Both the position numbers and the translations under genes were made by a program. A stretch of DNA of 64,000 nucleotides from Synechococcus sp. PCC 7336 (GTDB lineage: Bacteria > Cyanobacteriota > Cyanobacteriia > Thermostichales > PCC-7336): assembly GCF_000332275.1 (NCBI RefSeq), contig NZ_CM001776.1, positions 1,411,268 to 1,475,267 on the forward strand, given 5' to 3'. Positions 29,095 to 39,400 of the stretch are shown in pieces. Below the pieces are notes generated by a model. That model was given only the letters and a program-made list of their open reading frames with translations. It had not been told where the DNA came from and did no database searches. Every line of letters begins with the position of its first letter. Positions within the stretch are counted from its first letter, which is position 1.

Positions 29095-29982
29095 ATGCAA
29101 GCACTCTTACAAGAAATTCAGACTAGCTTACTCGACATTTTCGGACAAGCAGTAACACTCCTGCCTGCAGCCCTTTTGGCAGTCGGCATTTTATTTCTGA
29201 CTCGCTACGCGACTCGCTTTGTCAGCCAGTTGGTTGAAGCCCTGGCCAGACAAACCGTTTCCAGTCGATCGCTGCAATCGCTGTTCGTGCAGACTAGTCG
29301 GGTGGCGGTGTGGCTTGGAGGGGCGATCGTCGCTGGCGTGATTGCCTTTCCCGACTTACGGTTGGGAGACATTATTGGCTTGCTGGGCTTGGGCTCGGTC
29401 GCCATCGGTTTTGCCTTCCAAGATATTTTCAAAAACTTCCTTGCTGGCGTTTTATTACTGCTGGAAGAACCCTTTCAGTTGGGCGATCAGGTGGTCGTTA
29501 ATGGGTTTGAAGGCACTGTAGAATCCATCCAGATCCGCTCCACAAAGCTTCACACCTACCAAGGGGAATTGGTCGATATTCCGAATGCTCTGATTTTTAC
29601 CAATCCCATTCACGTTTTAACTGCCCACAGCCATCGCCGCACTGATTTGGATATTGGCGTGGATTACACCACTCCTTTGCCCAAAGCCAAAGAAGTTTTT
29701 TTGCAAGTGCTCGGACGCGTGGATGGTATTGTCAATATTCCTGCTCCAGAAGTGGATGTTGTGGGGTTTGGCGGTAGTTCAATTGACTTTAAGGTACGCT
29801 ACTGGACGCTACCTCAAAAAATCCACGTCCGCCGTATCCAGTCAGAAGTAGTCGTGCAGCTCAAACGCGCCTGCGACGATGCGGACATTACCATCCCCTA
29901 TCCCATTCGCACGTTGCACCTATTCGACCAGCGCGACTTTAACGAGAGCGTTCCCATCGAGAACTCTTCGGTGAAGGCGTAA
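29095..29982 (+). CDS. Small-conductance mechanosensitive channel (MscS family)
   Basis: 295 residues from the ATG at 29095. Three membrane helices come first: LPAALLAVGILFLTRYATR, VAVWLGGAIVAGVIAFP, and the pore-lining LLGLGSVAIGFAFQDIFKNFLAG. The MscS beta domain begins at PFQLGDQVVVNGFEGTVESIQIRST, and the cytoplasmic cage domain contains RTDLDIGVDYTT. Channels of this type open under membrane tension to release ions after osmotic downshock. It is stand-alone, with no signalling domain fused. Confidence 0.91.
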   Translation: MQALLQEIQTSLLDIFGQAVTLLPAALLAVGILFLTRYATRFVSQLVEALARQTVSSRSLQSLFVQTSRVAVWLGGAIVAGVIAFPDLRLGDIIGLLGLGSVAIGFAFQDIFKNFLAGVLLLLEEPFQLGDQVVVNGFEGTVESIQIRSTKLHTYQGELVDIPNALIFTNPIHVLTAHSHRRTDLDIGVDYTTPLPKAKEVFLQVLGRVDGIVNIPAPEVDVVGFGGSSIDFKVRYWTLPQKIHVRRIQSEVVVQLKRACDDADITIPYPIRTLHLFDQRDFNESVPIENSSVKA

Positions 29983-30067
29983 TCTACGGGGTTTATCGCA
30001 GTTCGCCATCAATCTATAACGGGCAGCAATTAAGCTCCTGCGGACCAGCGATCGAGCAGATATTGAA

Positions 30068-30763
30068 CTAGGCCCGAGAGCGCGATCGCGACAGTTTGGG
30101 TGCAGTGGGATTTTCCAGGTACACCTGCCCCGTCGGACACAAGTCGAATAGGACGCACTCCTGACAGCGGGGCTTGCGGGCGTTGCACACTGCCCGTCCG
30201 TGGTCGATGAGCCGGATAGACCAATTTTCCCAATCCGGCTGCGGAATCAATCGCATTAAGTCTTTTTCAATCCGCACCGGATTGCTATGCTGCGTCAATG
30301 CGAGCCGGTTGCTCAAGCGTTTGACGTGGGTATCGACTGTGACGCCAGCATTGATACCGAAGGCATGGGCGAGCACCACATTCGCTGTCTTGCGCGCTAC
30401 CCCCGGCAATGTGAGTAACTCGGCCATAGTCCTCGGCACGCTGCCGTCAAACTCTTTGACAATCTTTTGGCAGGCCCCTTGGATGTGTTTGGCTTTATTG
30501 CGGTAGAAGCCTGTGGAGCGAATCGCGCTTTCGATATCTTCGCGATCGGCCATCGCCAATGCAGGTGCATCGGGAAATTGCCGAAACAGCTCCGGCGTCA
30601 CTAGATTTACCCGCTTATCGGTGCATTGAGCGGACAGGATGACCGCCACTAAGAGCTGCAACGGCGTTTCGTAATTGAGGGCGCAGGTGGAATCGGGATA
30701 TTCCTGCTTGAGGCGGTACAAAATTTCCAAGGCCCGCAGCTTGGTTTTCGATGGCTTTGGCAC
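30068..30763 (-). CDS. nth: Endonuclease III
   Basis: 231 residues. The helix-hairpin-helix with catalytic lysine is LPGVARKTANVVLAHAFG, followed by the catalytic aspartate in TVDTHVKRLSNRL. The C-terminal [4Fe-4S] loop has C-x6-C-x2-C-x5-C (CNARKPRCQECVLFDLC). It removes oxidised pyrimidines and nicks abasic sites. The start is a GTG at 30763 placed directly after the TAA of rseP with no spacer, so translation is likely coupled to the protease gene. A C-terminal extension ends in SRSRSRA. Confidence 0.94.
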   Translation of the reverse strand: MPKPSKTKLRALEILYRLKQEYPDSTCALNYETPLQLLVAVILSAQCTDKRVNLVTPELFRQFPDAPALAMADREDIESAIRSTGFYRNKAKHIQGACQKIVKEFDGSVPRTMAELLTLPGVARKTANVVLAHAFGINAGVTVDTHVKRLSNRLALTQHSNPVRIEKDLMRLIPQPDWENWSIRLIDHGRAVCNARKPRCQECVLFDLCPTGQVYLENPTAPKLSRSRSRA

Positions 30764-31870
30764 TTACCCCGCCCCTGTGACCAAACTTGCCGTATCTTTG
30801 AGAATCAACACCACCCCCAAGCCGAGTAGCAGCAGCAATCCTGTTTGCATCACCCGATCTTCGATCGCCTTGGGCAAGCGCCTGCCGCGCACGGCTTCAA
30901 TGGCCAAAAACATTAAGTGACCGCCATCGAGCGCGGGCAGCGGCAAAATATTGATAATGGCCAAGTTGATGCTGATCAAAGCCGCAAAATTGAACAAACT
31001 GGCTGAATCGTCCCGCGCCAAATCTGCCCCAATTTTGACAATACCCACCGGACCGGCAATTTGGCCTGCCGTATTTTGGAAATTCCCTAAAAGCTGGGCA
31101 AACCCCCGCAGATTCAGCGTCACAATTCGTTGATAGGCTGCTCCCGATGCGGCCAACATGGGGCCAATGCCATCGGGTCGCTGAAAGACAATCTCTTGGT
31201 TGGGGGCTAAGGTCACACCAATGACGGGATTGCTTCCTCCAGCCGGAATTTCGGGGGTCACCACTAGGGTTTCGACTTCGGTCTGCCCGAACCGCTGCAC
31301 TTCGACCTGCACCGGTTGGCCGTTACTTTCCCTGACGATTGCCTGAAACTCGCCGATCGCCTCTTCTGCCGCTTCCTCATCTTCAATGCGCCGCAAGTCG
31401 AGATCGTTCACTTGCAAAATCACATCTCCGGGCTGCACCCCGGCCACTTGTGCCGGTCCCTCAGCCGCCACGTCCGGTAAGATAATTCCCGGATTGAACT
31501 GAGCTGGAGTGGGAACCCCGAGGGTCACCACCATCACCAACAGCACAATATAAGCAAACACGAGGTTGGAGAGTACTCCAGCAGACATGACCACCGCGCG
31601 ATCGAGCACGGGACGATTGCGCAACAAATCGGGATCGTCGGGCGGAAACGGGCAATCGGGATCGTCATCGGGAAAGCCCACAAACCCCCCTAGGGGTAAA
31701 GCTCGCAGCGCGTATTCGGTCTGTTTGCCTTCGTAGCTCCAGACAATGGGGCCAAACCCGATCGAAAAGCGGTTGGCGTGAATGCCTTGCAGCCGAGCAG
31801 CGGCAAAATGTCCGGCTTCGTGAACGAGGATAAGGAGTGCCAGGATGCCGATGGATGCAAATACAAACAT
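30764..31870 (-). CDS. rseP: Site-2 protease (RseP/MMP1263-type intramembrane metalloprotease)
   Basis: 368 residues. The zinc-binding HEAGH lies in the first membrane helix (ALLILVHEAGHFAAARLQG). The third zinc ligand is in NILPLPALDGGHL near the C-terminus. A PDZ domain lies between (AQVAGVQPGDVILQVNDLDL). It cuts membrane-anchored substrates, often anti-sigma factors, within the bilayer. Four membrane helices are predictable. It precedes nth with no gap. No anti-sigma or sigma-factor gene is nearby to suggest its substrate. Confidence 0.92.
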   Translation of the reverse strand: MFVFASIGILALLILVHEAGHFAAARLQGIHANRFSIGFGPIVWSYEGKQTEYALRALPLGGFVGFPDDDPDCPFPPDDPDLLRNRPVLDRAVVMSAGVLSNLVFAYIVLLVMVVTLGVPTPAQFNPGIILPDVAAEGPAQVAGVQPGDVILQVNDLDLRRIEDEEAAEEAIGEFQAIVRESNGQPVQVEVQRFGQTEVETLVVTPEIPAGGSNPVIGVTLAPNQEIVFQRPDGIGPMLAASGAAYQRIVTLNLRGFAQLLGNFQNTAGQIAGPVGIVKIGADLARDDSASLFNFAALISINLAIINILPLPALDGGHLMFLAIEAVRGRRLPKAIEDRVMQTGLLLLLGLGVVLILKDTASLVTGAG

Positions 31871-32406
31871 GTAAAAAAATGGATAGAGGAAAGTGAGTGG
31901 GGGGATGGGCGCGGACTCTAGCTTAGCGCGATCGACTCGGGATACCCGAATACTGCTCCGATGGCCTCTGGGGACACCACTGGGTAAATGAATGCGGCTC
32001 CCTCGTGGAAGCCGCAGCTAGTGAAATATCGCGTCGATCGCCTCAGGCTGTTCTAATGAGCGGTTTCGCACTCCATAAGCGATCGCGAGGCAGGGGAAAC
32101 GATAAAAACCCCGCACCGCTAGGTGTGAATTGCAAAGATGACGGAGACCGTCAAACAAATCGGCTCAGCACGGTCGTGAGGCTGTCTCACTTGCTTCCCT
32201 GGCATCGTTCTCCTTCGGGAGCAATTCGCGGGCCAAACAGCAAAAAATCCCACTATGAACCTACAGTTTTAGAGCACTCGGCTCCCAGAGTTTTAAAGCA
32301 CTCAGCTTGGCAAAGCACCCTGCAGTGCTAGAGCGATCTGTCTCTTTAATTATTATGGACTCTTAATAAATCCCCACAACAATGCAGCAACTCTTAACGC
32401 TGGCAA
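31871..32406. other. 536-bp intergenic region with a UUCG hairpin
   Basis: It lies between the rseP start and the end of the membrane-protein gene at 32407. It contains HIP1 sites, a CTCC-TTCG-GGAG tetraloop hairpin near 32209-32221 and the direct repeats listed next. Short frames here have no motif support. An RNA gene cannot be excluded, since there are several hairpins in 31990-32230, but no known RNA was recognised. Confidence 0.4.
32265..32307. repeat. Two 19-bp imperfect direct repeats
   Basis: AGTTTTAGAGCACTCGGCT (32265-32283) and AGTTTTAAAGCACTCAGCT (32289-32307) match at 17 of 19 positions with a 24-base period. A weaker third copy of the AAAGCAC word follows. This is too short and too few for a CRISPR. 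It may be a regulatory-protein site or slippage product. Confidence 0.5.
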
Positions 32407-33096
32407 TCAGCTCATTTGTCTGAGCTGGTGCTGCTGGCGGTTGAACGCTTGCTGTTCTAGGGTCAAGACATCAAGCTGAATTGGAGGACGCATATCCCAC
32501 TGCAGTTCTGCCAGTAGTAGCAAACAGCCTGCCATCACGCCTCCAGTGAACAAAAACTGCCATCCGGGCACTAATGGCAACAAAAAAATACCGCAGATAT
32601 GCAATGCTCCCGCGATCGAAAAGACGCGGGAATGGATTCCCCAGCCCGTTACGACATAGCCCAGAGCGCTCAATCCCAGCCATAGGGAACATAGGTGAGT
32701 CAATCCGGGTACCCAGGCAGTCGAGATGCTGTAGTTGGTTGCGAGCAAACCAATTAGCATAACGGCAGCCCACCAATACACCAGCCAACGCAGTCGCTCG
32801 ACTCGCACCCAAAACCAGGCCAGATTGCTGGTGGTGGCGATCGCGATCGCCGTCAGCGCCGACCAAACCCAAGCCTGCAGGGTCCAACTCAGTGGCAGGT
32901 ATTGAGCCGTCGCAAAAATGGCAGCAATGACCAGTCCCCACACCACAAATACTTGGTCGATGCGCGTATACATCGCGCGAAAGACTGTAATATCGCCGAT
33001 TTTCCAGTGGATATCGAGCAGGCCGGTTAAATCTTGAATATCGAGGGCAGTTTGTTTGCGGCGCAGCAGAGGAGCAGAAAACTGGAAAAACGTCAT
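32407..33096 (-). CDS. Hypothetical multi-helix membrane protein
   Basis: 229 residues with about six hydrophobic segments: VFVVWGLVIAAIFATAQYL, AWVWSALTAIAIATTSNLAW, LVYWWAAVMLIGLLATNY, LWLGLSALGYVVTGWGI, VFSIAGALHICGIFLLPLV, and FTGGVMAGCLLLLAEL. The first 35 residues and the last 30 (glutamine-rich) are soluble. I do not recognise a family. It lies 68 bases downstream of the nucleotidyltransferase gene on the same strand, so they may share an mRNA. Rich tryptophan content is noticeable. Confidence 0.65.
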   Translation of the reverse strand: MTFFQFSAPLLRRKQTALDIQDLTGLLDIHWKIGDITVFRAMYTRIDQVFVVWGLVIAAIFATAQYLPLSWTLQAWVWSALTAIAIATTSNLAWFWVRVERLRWLVYWWAAVMLIGLLATNYSISTAWVPGLTHLCSLWLGLSALGYVVTGWGIHSRVFSIAGALHICGIFLLPLVPGWQFLFTGGVMAGCLLLLAELQWDMRPPIQLDVLTLEQQAFNRQQHQLRQMS

Positions 33097-33164
33097 AAAA
33101 GAGGGGGGAAGAACGGCGTTTTGAGAGCAGACTGCCAGAGATAAGCGGCTTAGTTAACAATACT

Positions 33165-33974
33165 TCATGAAACTTCAAGATTCAAGTGCCGACCCGTCTC
33201 CAGCCAGTAACGATTGGCAAGACTGAATCCCAAGGGATTGCCCGCATCCACAATCGCTCCATCTGTCATCACCCCCAACAGGCGATCGCGCCGGACCAAT
33301 TCTTGCCAGATGGGTACATCGTCAAATTCTGCTTTGCCTGCAAAGACCGCCTGGGCCTTTCGAGCTAAGTCCAAAAACTCTCGATCGAGCACGCCAATGC
33401 CCGCTCCTTTGGGTTGACCGGCATTGGAACTGGAAAAGCGATCGCGGCTTTTATCCTTCAGTTGAGTAATCCGATAGAGATTCTCCTGTACCAATTTTGT
33501 GGCAATGCGCCCCGTCCCTTGAAAGAACTCCGACCACTCTGGCGGAACCCAGGTTAGCGCCAGCAGCGCCTGTTCGTATTGCTGATAAGCACTTGCAAGC
33601 TGCTCGATTGGAGATGTAGGGCAAAAGCAGACTTCATCTGGCATGAAAAAAATGAAGGGCTCGTTTGCCAAAAAGGCATCGGCTAGCAGAATCGCATCGG
33701 CGACTCCGCGAGGCTGCTCCTGCACGATAAATTCGATCTGGCAATTGAGGCGATCGCTTGCACTCAGCAGGTATTCCCGCACTAAAGGCTTCTCGGGGCT
33801 GACCACAATCGCAATCTCTCGCACATCCCCCCGCACCAATTCGGCGATCGCCCGATGCAGCATCGGTACAGAGCCAATCGGCAAGAGTTCCTTCGGCACC
33901 GACTGTGTTGCTGGCAGCAGTCGCGTTCCGCGTCCGGCAGTGGGAATGACTGCTTTGCGAAGGAGATGGGGCAT
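33165..33974 (-). CDS. Sugar-phosphate nucleotidyltransferase (GalU-like UTP--glucose-1-phosphate uridylyltransferase)
   Basis: 269 residues from the ATG at 33974 (PHLLRKAVIPTAGRGTRLLP). An upstream in-frame start at 34037 adds 21 residues without family support. The nucleotide-binding motif PTAGRGTRLLPATQSVPKELLPI and EFIVQEQPRGVADAILLA match the GalU branch. It is shorter than E. coli GalU (about 300). It would make a UDP-sugar such as UDP-glucose from UTP and a sugar 1-phosphate. The exact substrate is inferred. Confidence 0.78.
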   Translation of the reverse strand: MPHLLRKAVIPTAGRGTRLLPATQSVPKELLPIGSVPMLHRAIAELVRGDVREIAIVVSPEKPLVREYLLSASDRLNCQIEFIVQEQPRGVADAILLADAFLANEPFIFFMPDEVCFCPTSPIEQLASAYQQYEQALLALTWVPPEWSEFFQGTGRIATKLVQENLYRITQLKDKSRDRFSSSNAGQPKGAGIGVLDREFLDLARKAQAVFAGKAEFDDVPIWQELVRRDRLLGVMTDGAIVDAGNPLGFSLANRYWLETGRHLNLEVS

Positions 33975-34205
33975 TGCAGAAATTGCTCTAATCGGAACTG
34001 AATCGAGGCCAGCCAAACGCGCTCTAGCAAAGGACATTTCAGTTTACACTGGAGCTGTTTGTTCGCTGGGCGAACGTCAAACTTTGCACTAAGTGGGACT
34101 TCCTCCCTCACCCGATTGCCTGCAATGGCGAGTTCTAGACCTGCGATCGCGCCTTGGGCGCAGTTGAAAAGCCCCACACGTTAATTACGGATTGAGAGAT
34201 CGTTC

Positions 34206-36200
34206 ATGACTGTTGCCACCCAATCTCTGCAAGAACTTGCAATCAACTCCATTCGCTTCTTGGCAGTGGACGCCGTTCAAAAGGCTAAATCCGGTCACCC
34301 CGGCCTACCCATGGGCGCAGCCCCTATGGCCTACGTGCTCTGGAAGAACTTCATGAAGTTCAACCCCAAAAACCCCGATTGGTCCAACCGCGATCGCTTT
34401 GTCCTATCCGCCGGTCACGGCTGCATGCTGCAGTACGCCCTGCTCTACCTGACTGGCTACGACGTTTCCCTCGACGATCTCGGGCAATTCCGCCAGTGGG
34501 GCAGCAACACCCCCGGTCACCCCGAAAACTTTGAGACTGCAGGGGTTGAAGTCACCACCGGCCCCTTAGGCCAAGGCATCGGTAACGGCGTCGGGCTGGC
34601 GATCGCCGAAGCTCACCTAGCCGCCCGCTTCAACAAGCCCGGCCACACCATCGTCGATCACTACACTTATGTGATTGCAGGCGACGGCTGCAATATGGAA
34701 GGAATTGCCAGCGAGGCAGCATCCATGGCCGGTCACCTGGGGCTGGGCAAGCTGATTGTTTTTTACGACAGCAACAGCATTTCGATTGAGGGCAGTACCG
34801 AGATTGCCTTTACCGAAGATGTGGGCAAGCGTTACGAAGCCTACGGCTGGCACGTCACCTACGTAGAGAACGGCAACAGCGACTTGGATGCGATTGAAAA
34901 GGCGATCTTCGAGGCGAAAGCAGTCACGGACAAGCCCTCCTTCATTGTGGTTACCACCACCATCGGCTACGGCTCTCCCAATATGTCCGGCACTGCTGGC
35001 GTTCACGGTTCCCCCCTCGGTCCCGAAGAAGTGACCCTCACCAAGGAAACTTTGGGCTGGCCCACCGAGCCTGCCTTTTACGTTCCCGATGATGTTCTCA
35101 ATCACTTCCGCGCCGCAGTGAATAGCGGTGCGACGCTCGAAGCAGAGTGGAACAGCCGCTTTGCCGCCTACGAGAAGGCGTATCCTGCTGAAGCTGCTGA
35201 GTACAAGCGGATGATGTCCGGCCAGCTCCCCGACGGTTGGGAAGCCGCTCTGGAAACCATCCTCGATCGAGAGAACTCCACCCGCAAGCTGTCTGGATTT
35301 GCCCTGAATGCGCTATCTCCAGCCATTCCCGAGCTGCTGGGCGGCTCTGCCGATCTATCCCACTCCAACATGACGGAAGTGAAAGGGGAGCCCTACTTCG
35401 AGCCGGGTTCTTACGAAGGTCGCAACTTCCACTTTGGCGTACGCGAACACGGCATGGGAGCAGTCTTGAATGGTATGGCCCTCCACGGCGGCTTGATTCC
35501 CTACGGGGCCACTTTTTTGATCTTTACGGACTACATGCGGGCGGCGATCCGCCTCTCTGCGCTGTCCCAAGTGCGCGTGCTGCACGTCATGACCCACGAC
35601 TCTGTCGCTCTGGGCGAAGATGGCCCCACCCACCAGCCAGTGGAAACCTTAGCTTCTCTGCGTCTGATTCCAAACCTACACTGCTTTCGTCCTGCTGACG
35701 TCAAGGAGACGGTAGGGGCTTACAAGTCAGCGCTGACTCAGACCAAGACTCCGACGCTATTTGCATTCTCCCGCCAAGGACTCAAGAATCAGGCAGGAAC
35801 CTCAGTGGAAGGCACGCTCAAGGGGGGGTACATCGTTGTCGATGCAGACAATCCCGAGCTGATTTTGATTGCAACGGGTTCTGAAGTGGCCCTCGCAGTG
35901 GAAGCAGCTGGGGTACTAGCGAGCGAAGGCAAGGCGGTGCGGGTGGTGTCGATGCCCTCCTGCGATGTGTTTGACGCCCAACCCAAGCAGTATCGCGATT
36001 CCGTTTTGCCCCCCAGCGTAACCAAGCGCGTCTCGATTGAAGCCGGGGTTACCGGTGGTTGGTACAAGTACATTGGCTTTGACGGTGCGGCAATCGGTAT
36101 CGATCGCTTCGGCGCTTCTGCCCCCGGTCCGGTATGTATGGAGAAGTTCGGCTTTACGGTTGAGAACGTCTGCAACACTGCCCGCGCTCTGCTGGCCTGA
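34206..36200 (+). CDS. tkt: Transketolase
   Basis: 664 residues. [31 protein letters not shown] and the ThDP/Mg motif GDGCNMEG...SNSISIEG lie in the N-terminal domain. [19 protein letters not shown] and [23 protein letters not shown] lie in the pyrimidine-binding domain. It moves two-carbon units in the Calvin cycle and pentose phosphate pathway, so high expression is expected in a phototroph. It has few HIP1 interruptions and C-ending codons, consistent with a highly expressed gene. A strong terminator follows. Confidence 0.96.
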   Translation: MTVATQSLQELAINSIRFLAVDAVQKAKSGHPGLPMGAAPMAYVLWKNFMKFNPKNPDWSNRDRFVLSAGHGCMLQYALLYLTGYDVSLDDLGQFRQWGSNTPGHPENFETAGVEVTTGPLGQGIGNGVGLAIAEAHLAARFNKPGHTIVDHYTYVIAGDGCNMEGIASEAASMAGHLGLGKLIVFYDSNSISIEGSTEIAFTEDVGKRYEAYGWHVTYVENGNSDLDAIEKAIFEAKAVTDKPSFIVVTTTIGYGSPNMSGTAGVHGSPLGPEEVTLTKETLGWPTEPAFYVPDDVLNHFRAAVNSGATLEAEWNSRFAAYEKAYPAEAAEYKRMMSGQLPDGWEAALETILDRENSTRKLSGFALNALSPAIPELLGGSADLSHSNMTEVKGEPYFEPGSYEGRNFHFGVREHGMGAVLNGMALHGGLIPYGATFLIFTDYMRAAIRLSALSQVRVLHVMTHDSVALGEDGPTHQPVETLASLRLIPNLHCFRPADVKETVGAYKSALTQTKTPTLFAFSRQGLKNQAGTSVEGTLKGGYIVVDADNPELILIATGSEVALAVEAAGVLASEGKAVRVVSMPSCDVFDAQPKQYRDSVLPPSVTKRVSIEAGVTGGWYKYIGFDGAAIGIDRFGASAPGPVCMEKFGFTVENVCNTARALLA

Positions 36201-36235
36201 GCAGTTTCTGTTCTTCTCGTCCTTCTGACTACTGG

Positions 36236-36270
36236 CCCCTCTCAGCTTTGCTCGAGAGGGGATTTTTTAT
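36236..36270 (+). terminator. Rho-independent terminator after tkt
   Basis: CCCCTCTC (36236-36243) and GAGAGGGG (36254-36261) form an 8-bp stem with a 10-base loop, followed by ATTTTTTAT. It lies 36 bases after the transketolase stop and is the clearest terminator in the window. Confidence 0.88.
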
Positions 36271-36480
36271 AGATGGCTGCCCAAATCGATTGGGTGTCGG
36301 GGCTGCAGGGAAAACTGCTCAATGACTGGGGCGATCGCAAGCTGATGTCGAGCCTAAATTCGCCGAGAGCTTGCGAGATTTGCTGGTTTGGCGAGACTAC
36401 AAAGGAACGATAGACGAATGTGCTAACATTATTCGACCCCGATCGCGTATTAGGATCCATCTCTACCCAGAACGCTTAGT

Positions 36481-39400
36481 ATGACAAGATTCCGCCGCGT
36501 TCGTCCTTGGCTATCCAGCAGCTACCGGTGGACAGATTTTCATTTGGGCGATTGGAGCAATTGGGGCAAGTGGCGCTGGTTGCCGCTGGTGGTAGGAACT
36601 GGAGTAGCGACCCTCGGTGTTGCTTTTGCACTCGATCTTTACGCTCGGGAGCGGGATTCGCTCGCAACGACGCTGCAGCTCGAAACCGATCGTCTCGCCC
36701 GACAAGTCGATCGCCATTGGGACAGTTTAACGCTAGCGCTCTCTCAAACGACCCAAATTTCGCAGGGGCTGTTGTCACCTGAAGCTGCCGATCGCGACCT
36801 CGTTTGGAGGGAGAGTGCCGCCCTGTTTATTGACAGCTTCGAATCTGCCGAAGCCATCGCGAAGCTCGATCGCGAATGGAACTTGACCGACCTTCAGGCT
36901 CGCGGCGATCGCGATCGCCGCGAGTTGCTGGCATTGATTCGGCAAGCTAGATTGGCCGCTCCCGAATTGCGAAAAGATCCGCTAGCCGCAATTTGGCAAA
37001 ATGGCTGGGCGATTCTCCATCTGCCCATTGTCGGTAAGGGGGAAATGTCTATCGGTCACCATGTAGGGCTCTTAAATGTCCGCGATCTACTGCAGTACGA
37101 GATCGGTCCGAGCGAACTGAACCAGCTTGTGGCGGTTACCGCCTCTCATGGGGGGCAAACATTTTGGATGAATGGTGCCAATGCTGCCCGTAACGAACAT
37201 CCCGTTCGCCAGACGATTGAACTGACGAATTTGGCAGTGATGTTAGAAGTTTTGCCACAACAGGAGTTTGCATTTCAATGGCACCGGCTGTCTCTGACAG
37301 TCGGTGCCTCCAGCATTGCGATCGGTTTCATAGCGGCGGGGGTTGTGCGGTTGTGGCAAAACTCAGACCGATATTATCGGCACATTGCTCAGATCGCTCG
37401 AGATCTAGAGCGAGAAGTCTCGGCCCACCAAAAATCCCGCACAGACCTGTTTACCAGTCAGCAGCGCCTGCAAGCCGTGCTCGAAAATTCCCCCACTTCT
37501 ATCTTCGTGAAAGATCGGCAACTGCAATACCTGATGGCTAATAAGCACTTTGCCAATCTGTGCGGCCAATCCCCTCGAGACTTGCAGGGCAAAACCGATC
37601 GCGATTTATTCCCCGAGGCGATCGCCGCCGCCCTAGAGGACCACGATCGTGCTGTATTGACTTCCGGCCGCCCTCAACTTTGTGAAGAGACAGCCTGGTA
37701 TGCCGGACAAGTGCGTACCCAATTGACCGCCCTCACTCCCCTCGGTGACGAAGCGGGCGAAATCTATGCTTTATGCGGCATAGCCACCGATATTACCGAT
37801 CGCCAACAAGCTCAGTTGGAATTGCAAAATAGCGCCACTCAACAGCGTTTGATTGCAGCCATTGCCGAACGCATCCGCAACTCTCTCGATCTCGGCACCA
37901 TCCTGACAACCACGGTTACAGAGCTGCGAGATGCCCTGCAGGTCGATCGAGTCTTAATTTATCAATTTGATGCCCAGATGCGGGGCACGATTGCCTACGA
38001 ATCCGTGCAGGCCGGTTGGCCCACAACCCTTGGAGATAATCTTGTCGATGAATGTCTGATCGAACAAAACGAAATCGTAGAGGGCTACAGACTGGGCGAT
38101 CGCATTCACGCGATCGCCGATATTCGAGATGGCAGCTTAGATGAATGCTACGTCCGGCTGCTATCTGACTATGCCGTTCGGGCCAACCTAGTCGTGCCCA
38201 TTTTGGCGGACGGTCACTTGTGGGGGCTGCTCGCGGCTCACCAATGTTCGGGACCGCGCCAGTGGCAGCCAGCCGATATTGAGCTTTTCCAGCGACTGTC
38301 CACACAAGTGGGTATTGCCATCCAGCAAGGTCAGCTCTACCATCAAGCCCGCCACCAAGCCCAACAGCATTCGATTCTCAACCGCATTGTCCGAGACATG
38401 CGGGATAGCTTAGACCTAGCACAGGTGCTGCAGGATGCGGTCGAATTGACACTAGAAGCGTTTCAATCCAGTCGTTGTGCCGTGGGCTTGTGCTGCGAAT
38501 CCGATGAGAGCTTCACCTATGGCTTTACCGCATCCACTCCCGGCATCTCGGATATGAAGGGCTGTGTCATTCCGATTGCGGGCAACCCCCTCGCTCAGTC
38601 TGTTATCGCCAGTGACTTGCCGATCGCGGCTGACCACGTTCAACAATCTCCCCTGCTTGCGGATTTAGCGATCGCCAAAGCACGGGAGTTACAGATCGAA
38701 TCTCTCCTAGTGGTCGGCATTCGATTTGAGGGACAGCTCATCGGCATCTTCAATTTGCAACAATGCGATCGTCCCCGCCAATGGACTGCCAGCGAACAAC
38801 AGTTGTTCGCGCGGATTGCCGATCAGTTGGCGGTTGCAATTCAGCAAGCCAAGTTATACGAGCAAGTGCGGCAGCTCAATCAAACGCTAGAGCAGCAAGT
38901 GGAGCAACGGACTGCTCAGGTCTCTAAAGCCTTAGGCTATGAGGCTACCCTCAAGCGCATCACTGACAAAGTCAGAGATAGTTTGGACGAAACCCAGATT
39001 TTACAAACTGCTGCGCGGGAGGTGGCGAACGCTCTCATGGCCGACGGTTGCAACATTAGCCTATACGACAGTCAGAGACAGAAATCGCACATTGTGGTGG
39101 AACACACTGTCTCCTTGTCTCCCGCTCAGTCAACCGAAATCGATATGGAACAGTCTCCGTATCGCTACGCGCGGCTATTGCAGCGCCATTCCTGCCAGTT
39201 TTGCGAGCTCGATCCACTCTTCAATCGCCCTCCCACAGCAATTTTGGCCCTTCCCATTGCTGACGATCGGCAAGTGTTGGGAGACATGTGGATTTTTCGC
39301 TGTAAACATTGGACGTTTGGCGGGTTAGAAATCCGTCTGGCCCAGCAAGTGGCCAGCCAGTGCGCGATCGCCATTCGTCAAGCCCGTCTCTATCAGACTG

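Noticed and set aside
31990-32230. A 6S, RNase P or signal-recognition-particle RNA
   Set aside because: Several hairpins occur but none of the conserved cores of these RNAs could be found.
32265-32320. Repeats starting AGTTTTA that look like a CRISPR repeat
   Set aside because: Only two imperfect 19-base copies at a 24-base period, so there is no spacer-sized gap and no cas gene nearby.
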